From: an uncultured Eubacterium sp.
GTDB lineage: Bacteria; Bacillota; Clostridia; Lachnospirales; Lachnospiraceae
DNA length: 34,812 nucleotides
NCBI GenBank assembly: GCA_945648485.1
Contig: CALZFR010000004.1
Span: forward strand, 1 to 34,812
Reading direction: 5' to 3'
Below the pieces are notes generated by a model. The model saw only the letters and a list, made by a program, of their open reading frames with translations, did not search any database and was not told where the DNA came from. The position numbers and the translations under genes are program-made. Below, one piece after another: positions 8,548 to 18,550 of the stretch (position 1 is the first letter of the stretch; every line of letters begins with the position of its first letter).

Positions 8548-10587
8548 ATGAGAATCAAGAAGAATGATTTGTTTATTGGCATTTATATTATGTGCGCAAT
8601 TTTATTCTTCATTATTTCAATCCCATCAGGACTGCTTGATGTATTACTTGCATTTAATATTGCGGTTGCATTTATTATTCTTTTTAATGCACTGTATGCC
8701 AAGGAAGTTCTTGACATGGCTTCATTTCCGACAATTTTGCTTTTTACCACATTGTTCAGGATTTCGCTTAATGTATCTTCAACTAAGCTGATTCTTACTA
8801 ATGGTGATGCAGGTAAGGTCGTCGAAACTTTCGGTGAGTTTGTTGGCGGTGGTAATCTTGTAATTGGTATTATTATTTTTATTATACTTATTATAGTTCA
8901 GTTTGTTGTTATCAATAAAGGTTCTGAACGTGTCGCTGAAGTAACTGCCAGATTTACACTTGATGCCATGGCAGGAAAGCAGATGGCTATTGATTCGGAT
9001 TTGAATACAGGGGCAATTACAGACAAGGAGGCTGCTGAGAGAAGAAAAAAGCTCCAGCAGGAGAACAGCTTCTTTGGTTCAATGGATGGTGCTACTAAGT
9101 ACGTAAAGGGAGATGCTACTGCCGGACTTATTATTACAGGAATTAATCTGGTAGGCGGCATTATTATGGGGATGATGTATGGTGGACTGTCCATTAATGA
9201 GGCACTGCAGAAATATACTATACTTACTATTGGAGATGGATTGTGCAGCCAGATTCCTTCACTTCTTATATCTCTTTCTACAGGTATTCTTGTAACAAAG
9301 TCATCAAGTGAAGGGGAACTGGGAGATGAGATGGTTGGACAGCTGTTCTCAATTGACAGGGTTCTTCTCATGGTAGGTGTTGCATTAGCAGCACTGGGAA
9401 TTCTAACTCCTCTTCCAATATACATATTTGTTCCTTTTGGTCTGGTACTTGTTATATTAAGCCAGAAGGTCAAGGCAAAAGCAGGTGAAGCCAAGATAGA
9501 GGAAGAGGTGGAAAAAGAGGAGACAGAAGCTCAGGAGATAAGAAAACCAGAGAATGTAGTCAGTCTGCTCAATGTTGATCCTATTGAACTTGAATTTGGT
9601 TATGGTATTATACCATTAGCAGATGTTAACCAGGGAGGAGACCTTCTTGACAGAGTTGTCATGATCAGAAGACAGATTGCCCTGGAACTTGGTGCAGTTG
9701 TACCAATTATCAGATTAAGGGATAATATTCAGCTTAATCCAAACCAGTATATTATTAAGATTAAGGGAATCCAGGTAAGCGAGGGAGAGATACTTTTTGA
9801 TCATTATATGGCGATGAATCCTGGATATGTTGAGGAGGAGATAACAGGTATTCCTACATTTGAGCCATCTTTCCATCTGCCTGCAATCTGGATTACAGAA
9901 GGGCAGAGAGAGAGAGCAGAGTCTCTTGGTTATACTGTAGTTGACCCGCCTTCAATTATTGCTACTCATCTTACGGAGGTAATCAGGCAGCATATTGCTG
10001 AACTACTTACCAGACAGGATGTTCAAAATCTTATTAACAATATTAAAGACAATAATTCAGCTCTTGTTGATGAACTTGTTCCTAAACTTCTTAGTATTGG
10101 TGAGATTCAGAAGGTATTGCAAAACCTGCTTTCAGAGGGGATTTCAATCAGGGATCTTGTTACAATATTTGAAACACTGGCAGACCATGCATCGGTTACA
10201 AGAGATACGGATATTCTTACAGAATATGTAAGGCAGAGCTTGAAGAGAGCTATCTCCGGCAAGTATTTCTCACCTAATGAGGTTACTAATGTAATTACAC
10301 TTGATCCGGCGGTGGAACAGGAGATAATGGGAGCTGTGAAGAATACAGAGCAGGGTTCATACCTTGCACTGGACCCGGAAAGGGTTAAGAAGATAATTGG
10401 AAGTCTTACAGAACAGTTAAAGAAACTGGAAGATATGGGGCGTAATCCTATTGTTATTACATCTCCAATTGTGAGGCTGTATTTCAAAAAACTGGCGTCA
10501 GATTATTTTAAGGACATTATCGTAATTTCATATAATGAAGTTGAATCGAATGTTGAATTACAATCAGTAGGGATGGTGACAGCATAA
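8548..10587 (+). CDS. flhA: Flagellar export gate protein FlhA
   Basis: 679 aa; 'FPTILLFTTLFRISLNVSSTKLIL', 'VAEVTARFTLDAMAGKQMAIDSDLNTG', long C-terminal cytoplasmic domain. Confidence 0.98.
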   Translation: MRIKKNDLFIGIYIMCAILFFIISIPSGLLDVLLAFNIAVAFIILFNALYAKEVLDMASFPTILLFTTLFRISLNVSSTKLILTNGDAGKVVETFGEFVGGGNLVIGIIIFIILIIVQFVVINKGSERVAEVTARFTLDAMAGKQMAIDSDLNTGAITDKEAAERRKKLQQENSFFGSMDGATKYVKGDATAGLIITGINLVGGIIMGMMYGGLSINEALQKYTILTIGDGLCSQIPSLLISLSTGILVTKSSSEGELGDEMVGQLFSIDRVLLMVGVALAALGILTPLPIYIFVPFGLVLVILSQKVKAKAGEAKIEEEVEKEETEAQEIRKPENVVSLLNVDPIELEFGYGIIPLADVNQGGDLLDRVVMIRRQIALELGAVVPIIRLRDNIQLNPNQYIIKIKGIQVSEGEILFDHYMAMNPGYVEEEITGIPTFEPSFHLPAIWITEGQRERAESLGYTVVDPPSIIATHLTEVIRQHIAELLTRQDVQNLINNIKDNNSALVDELVPKLLSIGEIQKVLQNLLSEGISIRDLVTIFETLADHASVTRDTDILTEYVRQSLKRAISGKYFSPNEVTNVITLDPAVEQEIMGAVKNTEQGSYLALDPERVKKIIGSLTEQLKKLEDMGRNPIVITSPIVRLYFKKLASDYFKDIIVISYNEVESNVELQSVGMVTA

Positions 10588-11916
10588 ATGATCGTTAAGA
10601 AATATCAGGGAACAACAGAGGAAGAGGCTGTAAAGAAGGCACAGGAAGATCTGGGTAACAGTGCAGTCGTACTGAATGTTAAAGAATTAAAACAGAGGGG
10701 GATATTCCGCCTTTTTAAGAAGGATGTTGTGGAAATAACAGCAGCGCTTGAGGAGGATGAGTTTAAGAATGGAATTAATAAAAGAAAACCATCATTTACT
10801 AATCCAGCAGTGGGCACTTTGGCTGCCGCTTCTGAGATGGGAATACAGACTGCTCCTGTTAAAACCTTAAGCTCTAATACTTCATCAGGAGTTAATCTGG
10901 TAGCAGATGAAAAAATTGCTGTGAAGTCTGATTCTGGTTCTGGTTCAGCCATGCTGGAGCAGAAACTGGATGTGCTTCATAATCTTTTGCAGAGCCAGAT
11001 TAACCAGAATGTTGAAAAGAATACAATGGCACGTAATTCTAATAAATCAGGTACAGAAGGTGAATCGTCCGGAGATAATAATGGGAAAAGTGCAGTGGCC
11101 GAGCGGGAGAATACCAATATGAAGTTCATCAAGCTTATATACAAGAAGCTTGTGGACAATGAGGTGGATGAGAAATATGCTGATATGATTATGGGGGATA
11201 TTGAAGGTTCGCTGAAAAAGGAATCTAATATTGACAGTATTCTGGCAGCGGCATATCAGAAAATTATTCTTAAACTGGGCGAGGCAGATGATATCAATAT
11301 AGCTGAGAAACCTAAGGTTATATTCTTTGTAGGTCCTACAGGTGTGGGCAAGACTACAACAATTGCAAAGATAGCCTCAAGATTTAAACTGGAGCAACAG
11401 GCAAGAGTTGCATTTATTACATCAGATACATACAGGATTGCGGCTGTCGAGCAGCTTAATACCTATGCATCAATTATTGACAGCCCTGTAAGTGTAATAT
11501 ATTCTGCTGACGAGCTTGAGGAGGCTGTAAAGGAGTATAAGGATTATGACCTTATTATGGTAGATACAGCAGGAAGATCACATAAATCCAGTGAACAGAT
11601 GGATGAATTGGGAGATATGCTTGCAAGAACAAGAGCATTAAGTGAAGATTTTGATGTGAAGGTATATCTTGTTTTAAGCATTACAACTAAATATAAGGAT
11701 CTTGTGAATATTACTGAAAGATACAAAGACATCGATGACTGGTCAATAATATTTACCAAGCTGGACGAGACATTATCTCTTGGAAATATTCTTAATATAC
11801 GTATGCTTACAGGGGCGTCTCTTTCCTACACAACATCAGGGCAGAATGTTCCTAACGATATTGAACTTATCAACGAACAGTCAATTGCAAAACAACTGTT
11901 GGGAGGTAACTCATAA
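10588..11916 (+). CDS. flhF: Flagellar SRP-type GTPase FlhF
   Basis: 'KVIFFVGPTGVGKTTTIAKIASRF', 'TSDTYRIAAVEQLNTYA', 'DLIMVDTAGRSH', 'IIFTKLDETLSLGNILNI'. Confidence 0.97.
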   Translation: MIVKKYQGTTEEEAVKKAQEDLGNSAVVLNVKELKQRGIFRLFKKDVVEITAALEEDEFKNGINKRKPSFTNPAVGTLAAASEMGIQTAPVKTLSSNTSSGVNLVADEKIAVKSDSGSGSAMLEQKLDVLHNLLQSQINQNVEKNTMARNSNKSGTEGESSGDNNGKSAVAERENTNMKFIKLIYKKLVDNEVDEKYADMIMGDIEGSLKKESNIDSILAAAYQKIILKLGEADDINIAEKPKVIFFVGPTGVGKTTTIAKIASRFKLEQQARVAFITSDTYRIAAVEQLNTYASIIDSPVSVIYSADELEEAVKEYKDYDLIMVDTAGRSHKSSEQMDELGDMLARTRALSEDFDVKVYLVLSITTKYKDLVNITERYKDIDDWSIIFTKLDETLSLGNILNIRMLTGASLSYTTSGQNVPNDIELINEQSIAKQLLGGNS

Positions 11917-12788
11917 TGGATCAGGCACAGAATCTTAGAAACATAATTAAAATGCAGAATCAGAAAATGGTTCAGAATGCCCGGGTTATCTCTGTGACAA
12001 GTGGAAAGGGTGGTGTTGGTAAGTCTAATACATCTGTTAATATTGCACTTCAGTTCCAGCGTCAGGGAAAAAGAGTAATTATATTTGATGCAGACTTTGG
12101 CTTGGCCAATATTGAGGTTATGTTTGGCATTATACCTAAGTATAACCTTGGCGATTTGATGTTTAAAGGAAAGGAATTAAAAGAAATAATCACTCCAGGA
12201 CCTGAAGGGGTCGGCTTTATTTCAGGAGGTTCTGGAATAGCAAAGCTGGTTAATCTGGATAAGGAACAGATTAAACGTCTAGTGGGAAAACTTTCAGAGC
12301 TTGATGAGTTGGCGGATGTAATTATTATTGATACAGGGGCTGGAATATCATCGTCAGTTATGGAATTCCTTGTGGCAAGCCCTGAAACGATTCTGGTTAC
12401 TACGCCAGAACCTGCTTCAATTACTGATTCCTACGCATTACTTAAGGCTTTAAGCATGAATGAGGATTATAGTCCGGAAAAGTGCAAGGTCAAATTAATA
12501 GCAAACAGGGTAGGAAAGAAGGAAGAAGGGCAGAATCTCTATGAGAAGCTCAGCGCAGTTTCATCCAGATTTCTTAATATAGAACTTGAGTATCTGGGCG
12601 CAATTCCTTTTGACAATAATATTACCAAGGCGGTAATGACACAAGAACCTGTTTCATTGAAGTATCCTGGTTCTGTTTCATCAAAATGTTATGAAGATAT
12701 AGTAAATATTCTTGAAAATAAAGAGATTTCATCCCATAATAATATTGGAGTAAGAAACTTTTTCAAATCAGTATTTTTAAAAAAGTGA
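11916..12788 (+). CDS. flhG: MinD/ParA-type flagellar number regulator FlhG (YlxH)
   Basis: N-terminal 'DQAQNLR', Walker A 'VTSGKGGVGKSNTSVNIALQ'; downstream of flhF. Confidence 0.96.
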   Translation: MDQAQNLRNIIKMQNQKMVQNARVISVTSGKGGVGKSNTSVNIALQFQRQGKRVIIFDADFGLANIEVMFGIIPKYNLGDLMFKGKELKEIITPGPEGVGFISGGSGIAKLVNLDKEQIKRLVGKLSELDELADVIIIDTGAGISSSVMEFLVASPETILVTTPEPASITDSYALLKALSMNEDYSPEKCKVKLIANRVGKKEEGQNLYEKLSAVSSRFLNIELEYLGAIPFDNNITKAVMTQEPVSLKYPGSVSSKCYEDIVNILENKEISSHNNIGVRNFFKSVFLKK

Positions 12789-12802
12789 GTGGATAATAAA
12801 GT

Positions 12803-13525
12803 ATGGCTGATAAACTGATTGGTGTGGGTAACAAAATAGAGATAAATATTATTAAGGACAGAAATGTCAGGAAGGATGAGGAAAAGGTTACGTATGTCAG
12901 CCAGGTTCTTGATTGGGATGGGGAACAGATTGTTGCAGCTCTTCCTATACATGAAGGACACCTGGTTACACTGGAAGTGAATAGTAATCTGGAATGTTAT
13001 TTCTATACAGGTTCAGGAATATACAAGGCAAATGCCCATATTACATCAAGATACAAACAGGGAAACCTTTATGTGATGAACCTGGAACTGAAGGATGAAC
13101 CTAAAAAGTTTCAAAGAAGACAGTTTTACAGGCTTCCATGTAATATAATAACTACATTGAGAACATTGAGTGTGTCAGAGGTTCTTGATTATTCAATGAA
13201 ACATGAAGTTAAAGATAATCCAGAGGCACAAGTTGTACAGGGGGTTATAGTTGATATAAGCGGTGGCGGCACAAGAGTATTCTCGAAATCCCAATATAAA
13301 AGTGGGGATTATGTTTATATGAATTTTCCTCTTGAGATGAATATTGGTATTAAGAACGTGTCTGTCCTTGCCAAAGTTATCTCATCATCAGAACTGGCAG
13401 GAAGGCAGGATTTTTGTGATAACAGGCTTCAGTTCAAGGAAATACCGGCATCTCTTAGGGATTCTATTGTAAAATATATATTTGAACAGCAAAGAAAGAA
13501 ACAAAACAGCAGGAAAGAGGGTTAG
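12803..13525 (+). CDS. YcgR-like flagellar brake / PilZ domain c-di-GMP-binding protein
   Basis: PilZ signatures RxxxR (RQFYR at 'KKFQRRQFYRLPCN') and DxSxxG ('IVDISGGGTRVFS'); YcgR-N-like N-terminal half. Confidence 0.88.
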   Translation: MADKLIGVGNKIEINIIKDRNVRKDEEKVTYVSQVLDWDGEQIVAALPIHEGHLVTLEVNSNLECYFYTGSGIYKANAHITSRYKQGNLYVMNLELKDEPKKFQRRQFYRLPCNIITTLRTLSVSEVLDYSMKHEVKDNPEAQVVQGVIVDISGGGTRVFSKSQYKSGDYVYMNFPLEMNIGIKNVSVLAKVISSSELAGRQDFCDNRLQFKEIPASLRDSIVKYIFEQQRKKQNSRKEG

Positions 13526-13526
13526 A

Positions 13527-14747
13527 ATGGGAAAGAAAATACTTGTAATTGATGATTCTGCACTCATGAGAAGGGTAATCTCTGATATAATCAATTCAGA
13601 TGATGAGTATGAGGTAGCAGCTATTGCTAAAGATGGGCTTGAGGGATTCGATTTGATTGTTTCTAATCCTGATTTGTACAGTGCAGTTATTCTTGACATT
13701 AACATGCCGAAGATGAATGGTCTTGAACTTCTTGAAAAGCTTCAGAGTAACAGGATTCAGCAGACAGTTATTATTGTCAGCACGGTGGCAAAGGAAGGAG
13801 CAAGAGAGACAATCAGGGCTCTTGAACTTGGAGCTTTTGATTTTGTTACCAAACCTGAGAATTATCTGGAAACCAAGGGGGAAGTGTTCAAGAACAGAAT
13901 ACGGGAGATGCTTGATGTAGCAACATCGGCAAAAGAACCTATGGCAGCATCATTAGGCTCAGGTTCATTCCGTACATCTGACAGGACTTTAAGAAGAACA
14001 TCTTCATCAGTATCACCAGGTACACCAGTATCATCCAGACCATCTGCAATGTCAGGAGAGGCATCTGTTAACAGAGTATCTCTTGATTTCAGAATTAAAT
14101 CACAGAAGATGGATGAACCGGCAGTCAAGGTTGAATCAGGAAAGTTCCGTGGAGTTAAATCCGGAAAGAATAAGCTTGTAGCACTTGCGTGTTCAACAGG
14201 AGGACCTAAAACATTACAGAAAGTCATTCCGCTGCTTCCAGCTAATCTGGATGCTCCTATGGTTGTAGTGCAGCATATGCCGGCAGGATTTACAGCATCC
14301 CTTGCACAGAGACTCAATGAACTTAGTGAGATTAATGTTAAGGAAGCTAAGGATGGGGAAGTTCTTGCTAAGGGAACAGTGTATGTTGCTCCAGGAGGAA
14401 AGCATTTAAGAGTTGCTAAAGTACCAGGCGGCTATGGAATTGCTTTAAGTGATGAACCGGCGGTTGAAGGATTAAAGCCTTGTGCGAATCTAATGTATCA
14501 GTCTTTGGAAAGGTGTGATTTTGACGAAATCACATGCGTTGTCCTCACAGGTATGGGGGCGGATGGAACCAAAGGAATATCGGGTCTGGCAGCCCGTCAT
14601 AAGAAAATACATGTCATTGCACAGGATGAAGAAACATGTGTTGTCTATGGAATGCCAAAAGCTATTGCCCAGACTGGGCTGGTTGATGAGATAGTACCGG
14701 TTAACCAGGTGGCAGAAATAATTACAAAGAACGTGGGGGTATCTTAA
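13527..14747 (+). CDS. cheB: Chemotaxis protein-glutamate methylesterase CheB
   Basis: Receiver domain 'KILVIDDSALMRRVISDI', 'AVILDINMPKMNGLELL'; catalytic 'ACSTGGPKTL', 'VVQHMPAGF', 'GMGADGTKG'. The track start at 13482 overlaps the PilZ gene; ATG at 13527 after AAAGAGGG is preferred. Confidence 0.96.
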   Translation: MGKKILVIDDSALMRRVISDIINSDDEYEVAAIAKDGLEGFDLIVSNPDLYSAVILDINMPKMNGLELLEKLQSNRIQQTVIIVSTVAKEGARETIRALELGAFDFVTKPENYLETKGEVFKNRIREMLDVATSAKEPMAASLGSGSFRTSDRTLRRTSSSVSPGTPVSSRPSAMSGEASVNRVSLDFRIKSQKMDEPAVKVESGKFRGVKSGKNKLVALACSTGGPKTLQKVIPLLPANLDAPMVVVQHMPAGFTASLAQRLNELSEINVKEAKDGEVLAKGTVYVAPGGKHLRVAKVPGGYGIALSDEPAVEGLKPCANLMYQSLERCDFDEITCVVLTGMGADGTKGISGLAARHKKIHVIAQDEETCVVYGMPKAIAQTGLVDEIVPVNQVAEIITKNVGVS

Positions 14748-14748
14748 A

Positions 14749-16854
14749 ATGGATGTAAGCCAGTATCTAGAGATTTTTATTGATGAATCTAATGAACATT
14801 TACAGAATCTTAGCGATCAGTTAATGATTCTTGAGAAGGAGCCGGAGAACAGCGATACAATTAATGAGATTTTCCGTGCAGCTCATTCTTTAAAGGGAAT
14901 GGCTGGAACAATGGGTTATAAGAGAATGCAGAATCTTACTCATGATATGGAGAATGTATTTTCAGAAGTTCGTAATGGCAATATTAAAGTTAATGCCAGT
15001 ATGGTAGATTGCCTGTTCCAGTGTCTGGATGCCCTTGAAGAGTATGTTACTAATATACAGCAGAACCAGGACGAGGGAACTAACGACAATGAGCCGATTA
15101 TTAAGGCTCTTAACAACTTTATTAATGGAAGTAAGGGTGAAACATCAGCTCCGAATGCCGATAGCACACAGCAGGCTTCTGCACAGGAAGAAGCTCCTGA
15201 ATCAACAGAACAGTATAATGGGTTAACTCTTGCTGATTTTGAAAAGAATGCAGTTAATGAGGCTTTGAAGAAGGGGCTCCATGCTTATAAGATAAGAGTT
15301 TTAGTGGATGAGAATTGTATACTTAAGGCTGCAAGAGCATTTCTTGTATTCAAGAACCTTGAGGGACACTGTGATATCATTAAGTCACAACCATCTGTTC
15401 AGGATATTGAGGATGAGAGATTTGATTTTGACTTTAGTCTTGTAGTTGTTTCTTCTGAAAGCTTTGCTGATATTGTTAAGATTATTAAGAATGTTTCTGA
15501 GATTAAGGATGCAATTGGAGAGGAGATTACAACTCCATTTGAAGAAGAAACACATGAGGAAGTTCATACAGAGAATGATGTTCAGGAAAAGCAGCAGCCA
15601 GAGCAGCAACCTGATGTGAAGGAGAGCAAGCCGGCTCAGCCTGCACAGAGTGGAAAACAGCCTGCCGCAGCAGCTAATAAGACTAAGCCGGTTGGACATA
15701 CAGTCAGAGTTGATATTGAGAAACTTGATATTCTTATGAATCTTGTCAGCGAGCTTATTATTGCAAAGAATGGACTTGTTTCGGCAAGTGCAGTTGAGGA
15801 AGACGGAGAGGTAACTGTTAACCAGAACTTCAATGAGCAGATTGAGTATCTTGAGAGAGTTACAACGAACCTTCATGAGTCTGTAATGAAGGTAAGAATG
15901 ATGCCAATTGAGAGCGTTGTAAGTAAGTTCCCAAGAATGATAAGAGATCTTACGAAGAAGCTTGGAAAGCCAATGGAACTGTATATGTCAGGTGAGGAAA
16001 CAGAATTGGACAGAACAGTTATTGATGAGATTGGTGATCCATTAATGCATCTTCTTAGAAATTCTGCAGACCACGGTATTGAAAGTGCTGAGATAAGACG
16101 TGAAAGAGGAAAGAATGAAGTTGGTTCTATTTTCCTTGATGCATACCAGGATGGTAATAACGTTGTTATTGAGGTAAGAGATGATGGTAATGGTATAGAT
16201 GTAGAAAAGGTCAGAACCAAGGCTATTGAGAAGGGAACTATAACAGAAGAACAGGCTGCTGTTATGTCAGATGATGAGATTATTAATCTTCTTTTCAGAC
16301 CAAGCTTTTCTACTGCTGAAAAGGTTACAGATGTTTCTGGACGTGGCGTGGGTCTTGATGTTGTTAAATCTAAGATTGAGGCTCTTGGAGGCGATGTTGA
16401 GGTTAAATCTGTATATGGAGAAGGAAGTACATTTATTATCAGGCTTCCACTCACTCTTGCCATTATCCAGGCATTAATGGTTAAACTTGGTGATGAGAAG
16501 TTTGCTATTTCACTTGGCTCTATCCAGACAATTGAGGATATTCCAGTAAGTGAGATAAAGTATGTTCACGCTAAAGAGGTTATCCATATAAGAGGAAGCG
16601 TAATTCCACTTATCAGATTAAGAGATCTCTTAGATGTTCCGGGAGAGCAGGATAATCAGGAAAATATTACTGTTGTCATTGTAAGCAAGGGAGACAAGTA
16701 TGCAGGTTTAGTAGTAGATAGCCTTATTGGTCAGATGGAAATCGTTATTAAGTCATTAGGCAAGTATATTAATATCAATAAGATGATAAGCGGTGCCACA
16801 ATATTAGGTGATGGTTCTGTTGCATTAATTATTGATGCCAACACACTTGTTTAG
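14749..16854 (+). CDS. cheA: Chemotaxis histidine kinase CheA
   Basis: Hpt 'FRAAHSLKGMAGTMGY', 'VRVDIEKLDILMNLVSELIIAKN', HATPase 'LLRNSADHGIES' and 'DVSGRGVGLDVVKSKIEALGG', CheW-like C-terminus. Confidence 0.98.
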   Translation: MDVSQYLEIFIDESNEHLQNLSDQLMILEKEPENSDTINEIFRAAHSLKGMAGTMGYKRMQNLTHDMENVFSEVRNGNIKVNASMVDCLFQCLDALEEYVTNIQQNQDEGTNDNEPIIKALNNFINGSKGETSAPNADSTQQASAQEEAPESTEQYNGLTLADFEKNAVNEALKKGLHAYKIRVLVDENCILKAARAFLVFKNLEGHCDIIKSQPSVQDIEDERFDFDFSLVVVSSESFADIVKIIKNVSEIKDAIGEEITTPFEEETHEEVHTENDVQEKQQPEQQPDVKESKPAQPAQSGKQPAAAANKTKPVGHTVRVDIEKLDILMNLVSELIIAKNGLVSASAVEEDGEVTVNQNFNEQIEYLERVTTNLHESVMKVRMMPIESVVSKFPRMIRDLTKKLGKPMELYMSGEETELDRTVIDEIGDPLMHLLRNSADHGIESAEIRRERGKNEVGSIFLDAYQDGNNVVIEVRDDGNGIDVEKVRTKAIEKGTITEEQAAVMSDDEIINLLFRPSFSTAEKVTDVSGRGVGLDVVKSKIEALGGDVEVKSVYGEGSTFIIRLPLTLAIIQALMVKLGDEKFAISLGSIQTIEDIPVSEIKYVHAKEVIHIRGSVIPLIRLRDLLDVPGEQDNQENITVVIVSKGDKYAGLVVDSLIGQMEIVIKSLGKYININKMISGATILGDGSVALIIDANTLV

Positions 16855-16888
16855 CTAATAAAGGATTGAAAGGATTAGGTGACTATCT

Positions 16889-17356
16889 ATGGAAGAAGTT
16901 AAAGCAATTAGTAATAATGATAATAGCTCAGAGGCAGTACAGTACATAGTTGTTAGGATTGGCAATGAGCAGTATGGAATCGATATCCAGTATATTGACA
17001 ATATAGTTCGCAATCAGAAAATTACAAGAGTGCCTAAGGCACAGCCTTATTTTAAGGGCGTAATTAATCTTCGTGGTGAAATTATTCCGGTTATGAGCAT
17101 CAGGTTAAGACTTGGTCTTGAAGATGATGAGTTCACAGACAAGACAAGAATAATTATCATTAAGATTGATTCTTCAACTATTGGTGTTGTTGTTGATCAG
17201 GTAAAAGAGGTTGTTACTCTTGTACAGGATAATATTGAGAAGGTAACAAGAACAGCTAGTGATGATGCTTTTTCTAATTATATAAGTGGAATTGGAAAGA
17301 GTAACGATGAATTAATTTCTCTTCTTGATATTGTTTCTCTTGTAGAAGAGTCTTAA
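16889..17356 (+). CDS. cheW: Chemotaxis coupling protein CheW
   Basis: 'YIVVRIGNEQYGIDIQYIDNIVRNQKITRVPKAQPYFKGVINLRGEIIPVMSIRLRLGL'. Confidence 0.97.
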   Translation: MEEVKAISNNDNSSEAVQYIVVRIGNEQYGIDIQYIDNIVRNQKITRVPKAQPYFKGVINLRGEIIPVMSIRLRLGLEDDEFTDKTRIIIIKIDSSTIGVVVDQVKEVVTLVQDNIEKVTRTASDDAFSNYISGIGKSNDELISLLDIVSLVEES

Positions 17357-17379
17357 TAATTTACAGTAGGAGGTTTTGT

Positions 17380-18009
17380 ATGCCTAAGATAGATCTTGAT
17401 CAACTTAATGATATGCAGTTTGATGTCTTAAGGGAGATTGGAAATATTGGTGCGGGCAATGCAACAACTGCGTTATCAACTATGCTGAACATTAAAGTTG
17501 ATATGTCTGTGCCTAATGTTGCTTTGTTGCCTTTTAATGAGATTGCATCTGTTGTAGGGTCTGAAGAGGATACGGTTGTTGGCATTCTTATTCAGCTGGA
17601 TGGTGAAGTTAATGGTATGATGATGTTTATTTTCGACATGAAATCAGCACATCATCTTGTTAACAGTCTGATGTTCAGAGATATCCATGAGAATGAAGAT
17701 AATAATATAGACAGTTTTTCAGAGATGGATATGTCAGCTCTTAATGAGATTGGTAACATTGTGTCAGGTTCATATCTTAATGCACTGGCGGGATTAACCG
17801 GATTAAAGATGGTATGTTCTGTGCCAAGCCTTACAGTGGACATGGTTGGAGCATTGTTAAGTGTGCCGGCTGCAGAATTTGGTAAGTATGGTGATAAGAT
17901 GTTAATGATTCAGTCTCAGTTCGGAGAAGAAGAATTTGTAACAGGGTATTTTCTTCTTATACCTGAGCTGGAATCTTATGATAAAATTCTTAATTCACTT
18001 GGAATGTAA
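17380..18009 (+). CDS. cheC: CheY-P phosphatase CheC
   Basis: Two ExxN sites: 'DVLREIGNIGAGNATTALS' and 'SALNEIGNIVSGSYLNALA'. Confidence 0.96.
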   Translation: MPKIDLDQLNDMQFDVLREIGNIGAGNATTALSTMLNIKVDMSVPNVALLPFNEIASVVGSEEDTVVGILIQLDGEVNGMMMFIFDMKSAHHLVNSLMFRDIHENEDNNIDSFSEMDMSALNEIGNIVSGSYLNALAGLTGLKMVCSVPSLTVDMVGALLSVPAAEFGKYGDKMLMIQSQFGEEEFVTGYFLLIPELESYDKILNSLGM

Positions 18010-18039
18010 TTGTTATTTAAAGGTGGTTTGTAACTTAAG

Positions 18040-18525
18040 ATGGGGAACATGATTAAAGTCGGAATGGCTGATTTAAAGGTGTGTAAATATCCTGATTCGC
18101 TGACAACTCTTGGCTTGGGATCCTGTGTGGGAGTAGCGTTATATGATCCACTAACTAAAGTTAGTGGACTGTTACACTGTATGCTTCCAGACAGCACTGC
18201 AATCAGAAATAACTCTAATCCTGCTAAGTTCGCTGATACAGGAATAGACGAATTGATTAAAGAGATGGTAGAGCAGGGGGCTAACAGAAGCAGACTTGTT
18301 GCCAAAATTGCCGGTGGTGCCCAGATGTTTGCAATGAAGACAACCAATGATACTTTGCGTGTTGGTGAGAGGAATGCAGCAGCCGCAAAAGAGAAACTTA
18401 AAGAATATAATATAAGACTGCTGGCAGAGGACTGCGGTCTTAATTATGGTAGAACAGTAGAGTTTTACTCTGAAACTGGAGATTATATTATTAAGGCAGT
18501 TGGTAAACCGCCTAAAACAATCTAG
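18040..18525 (+). CDS. cheD: Chemoreceptor glutamine deamidase CheD
   Basis: 'LTTLGLGSCVGVALYDPLTKVSGLLHCMLP', 'AKIAGGAQMF', adjacent to cheC. Confidence 0.97.
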   Translation: MGNMIKVGMADLKVCKYPDSLTTLGLGSCVGVALYDPLTKVSGLLHCMLPDSTAIRNNSNPAKFADTGIDELIKEMVEQGANRSRLVAKIAGGAQMFAMKTTNDTLRVGERNAAAAKEKLKEYNIRLLAEDCGLNYGRTVEFYSETGDYIIKAVGKPPKTI

Positions 18526-18550
18526 TTTATTTTAGGAAAGTTGCGTAGAT

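Noticed and set aside
8898-9494. Minus-strand 198-aa ORF within flhA
   Set aside because: Shadow ORF opposite a highly conserved gene; no start context or homology signal.
15157-15164. GCCGATAG sigma-28-like -10 inside cheA
   Set aside because: No matching -35 at correct spacing; coding sequence of the Hpt-P2 linker.
15385-15876. Minus-strand 163-aa ORF within cheA
   Set aside because: Lies fully opposite a well-supported cheA; Leu/Asn/Cys-rich composition typical of a shadow frame.
15873-16463. Minus-strand 196-aa ORF within cheA
   Set aside because: Shadow of the kinase domain coding strand; S/T/L/P-rich with no recognisable domain.
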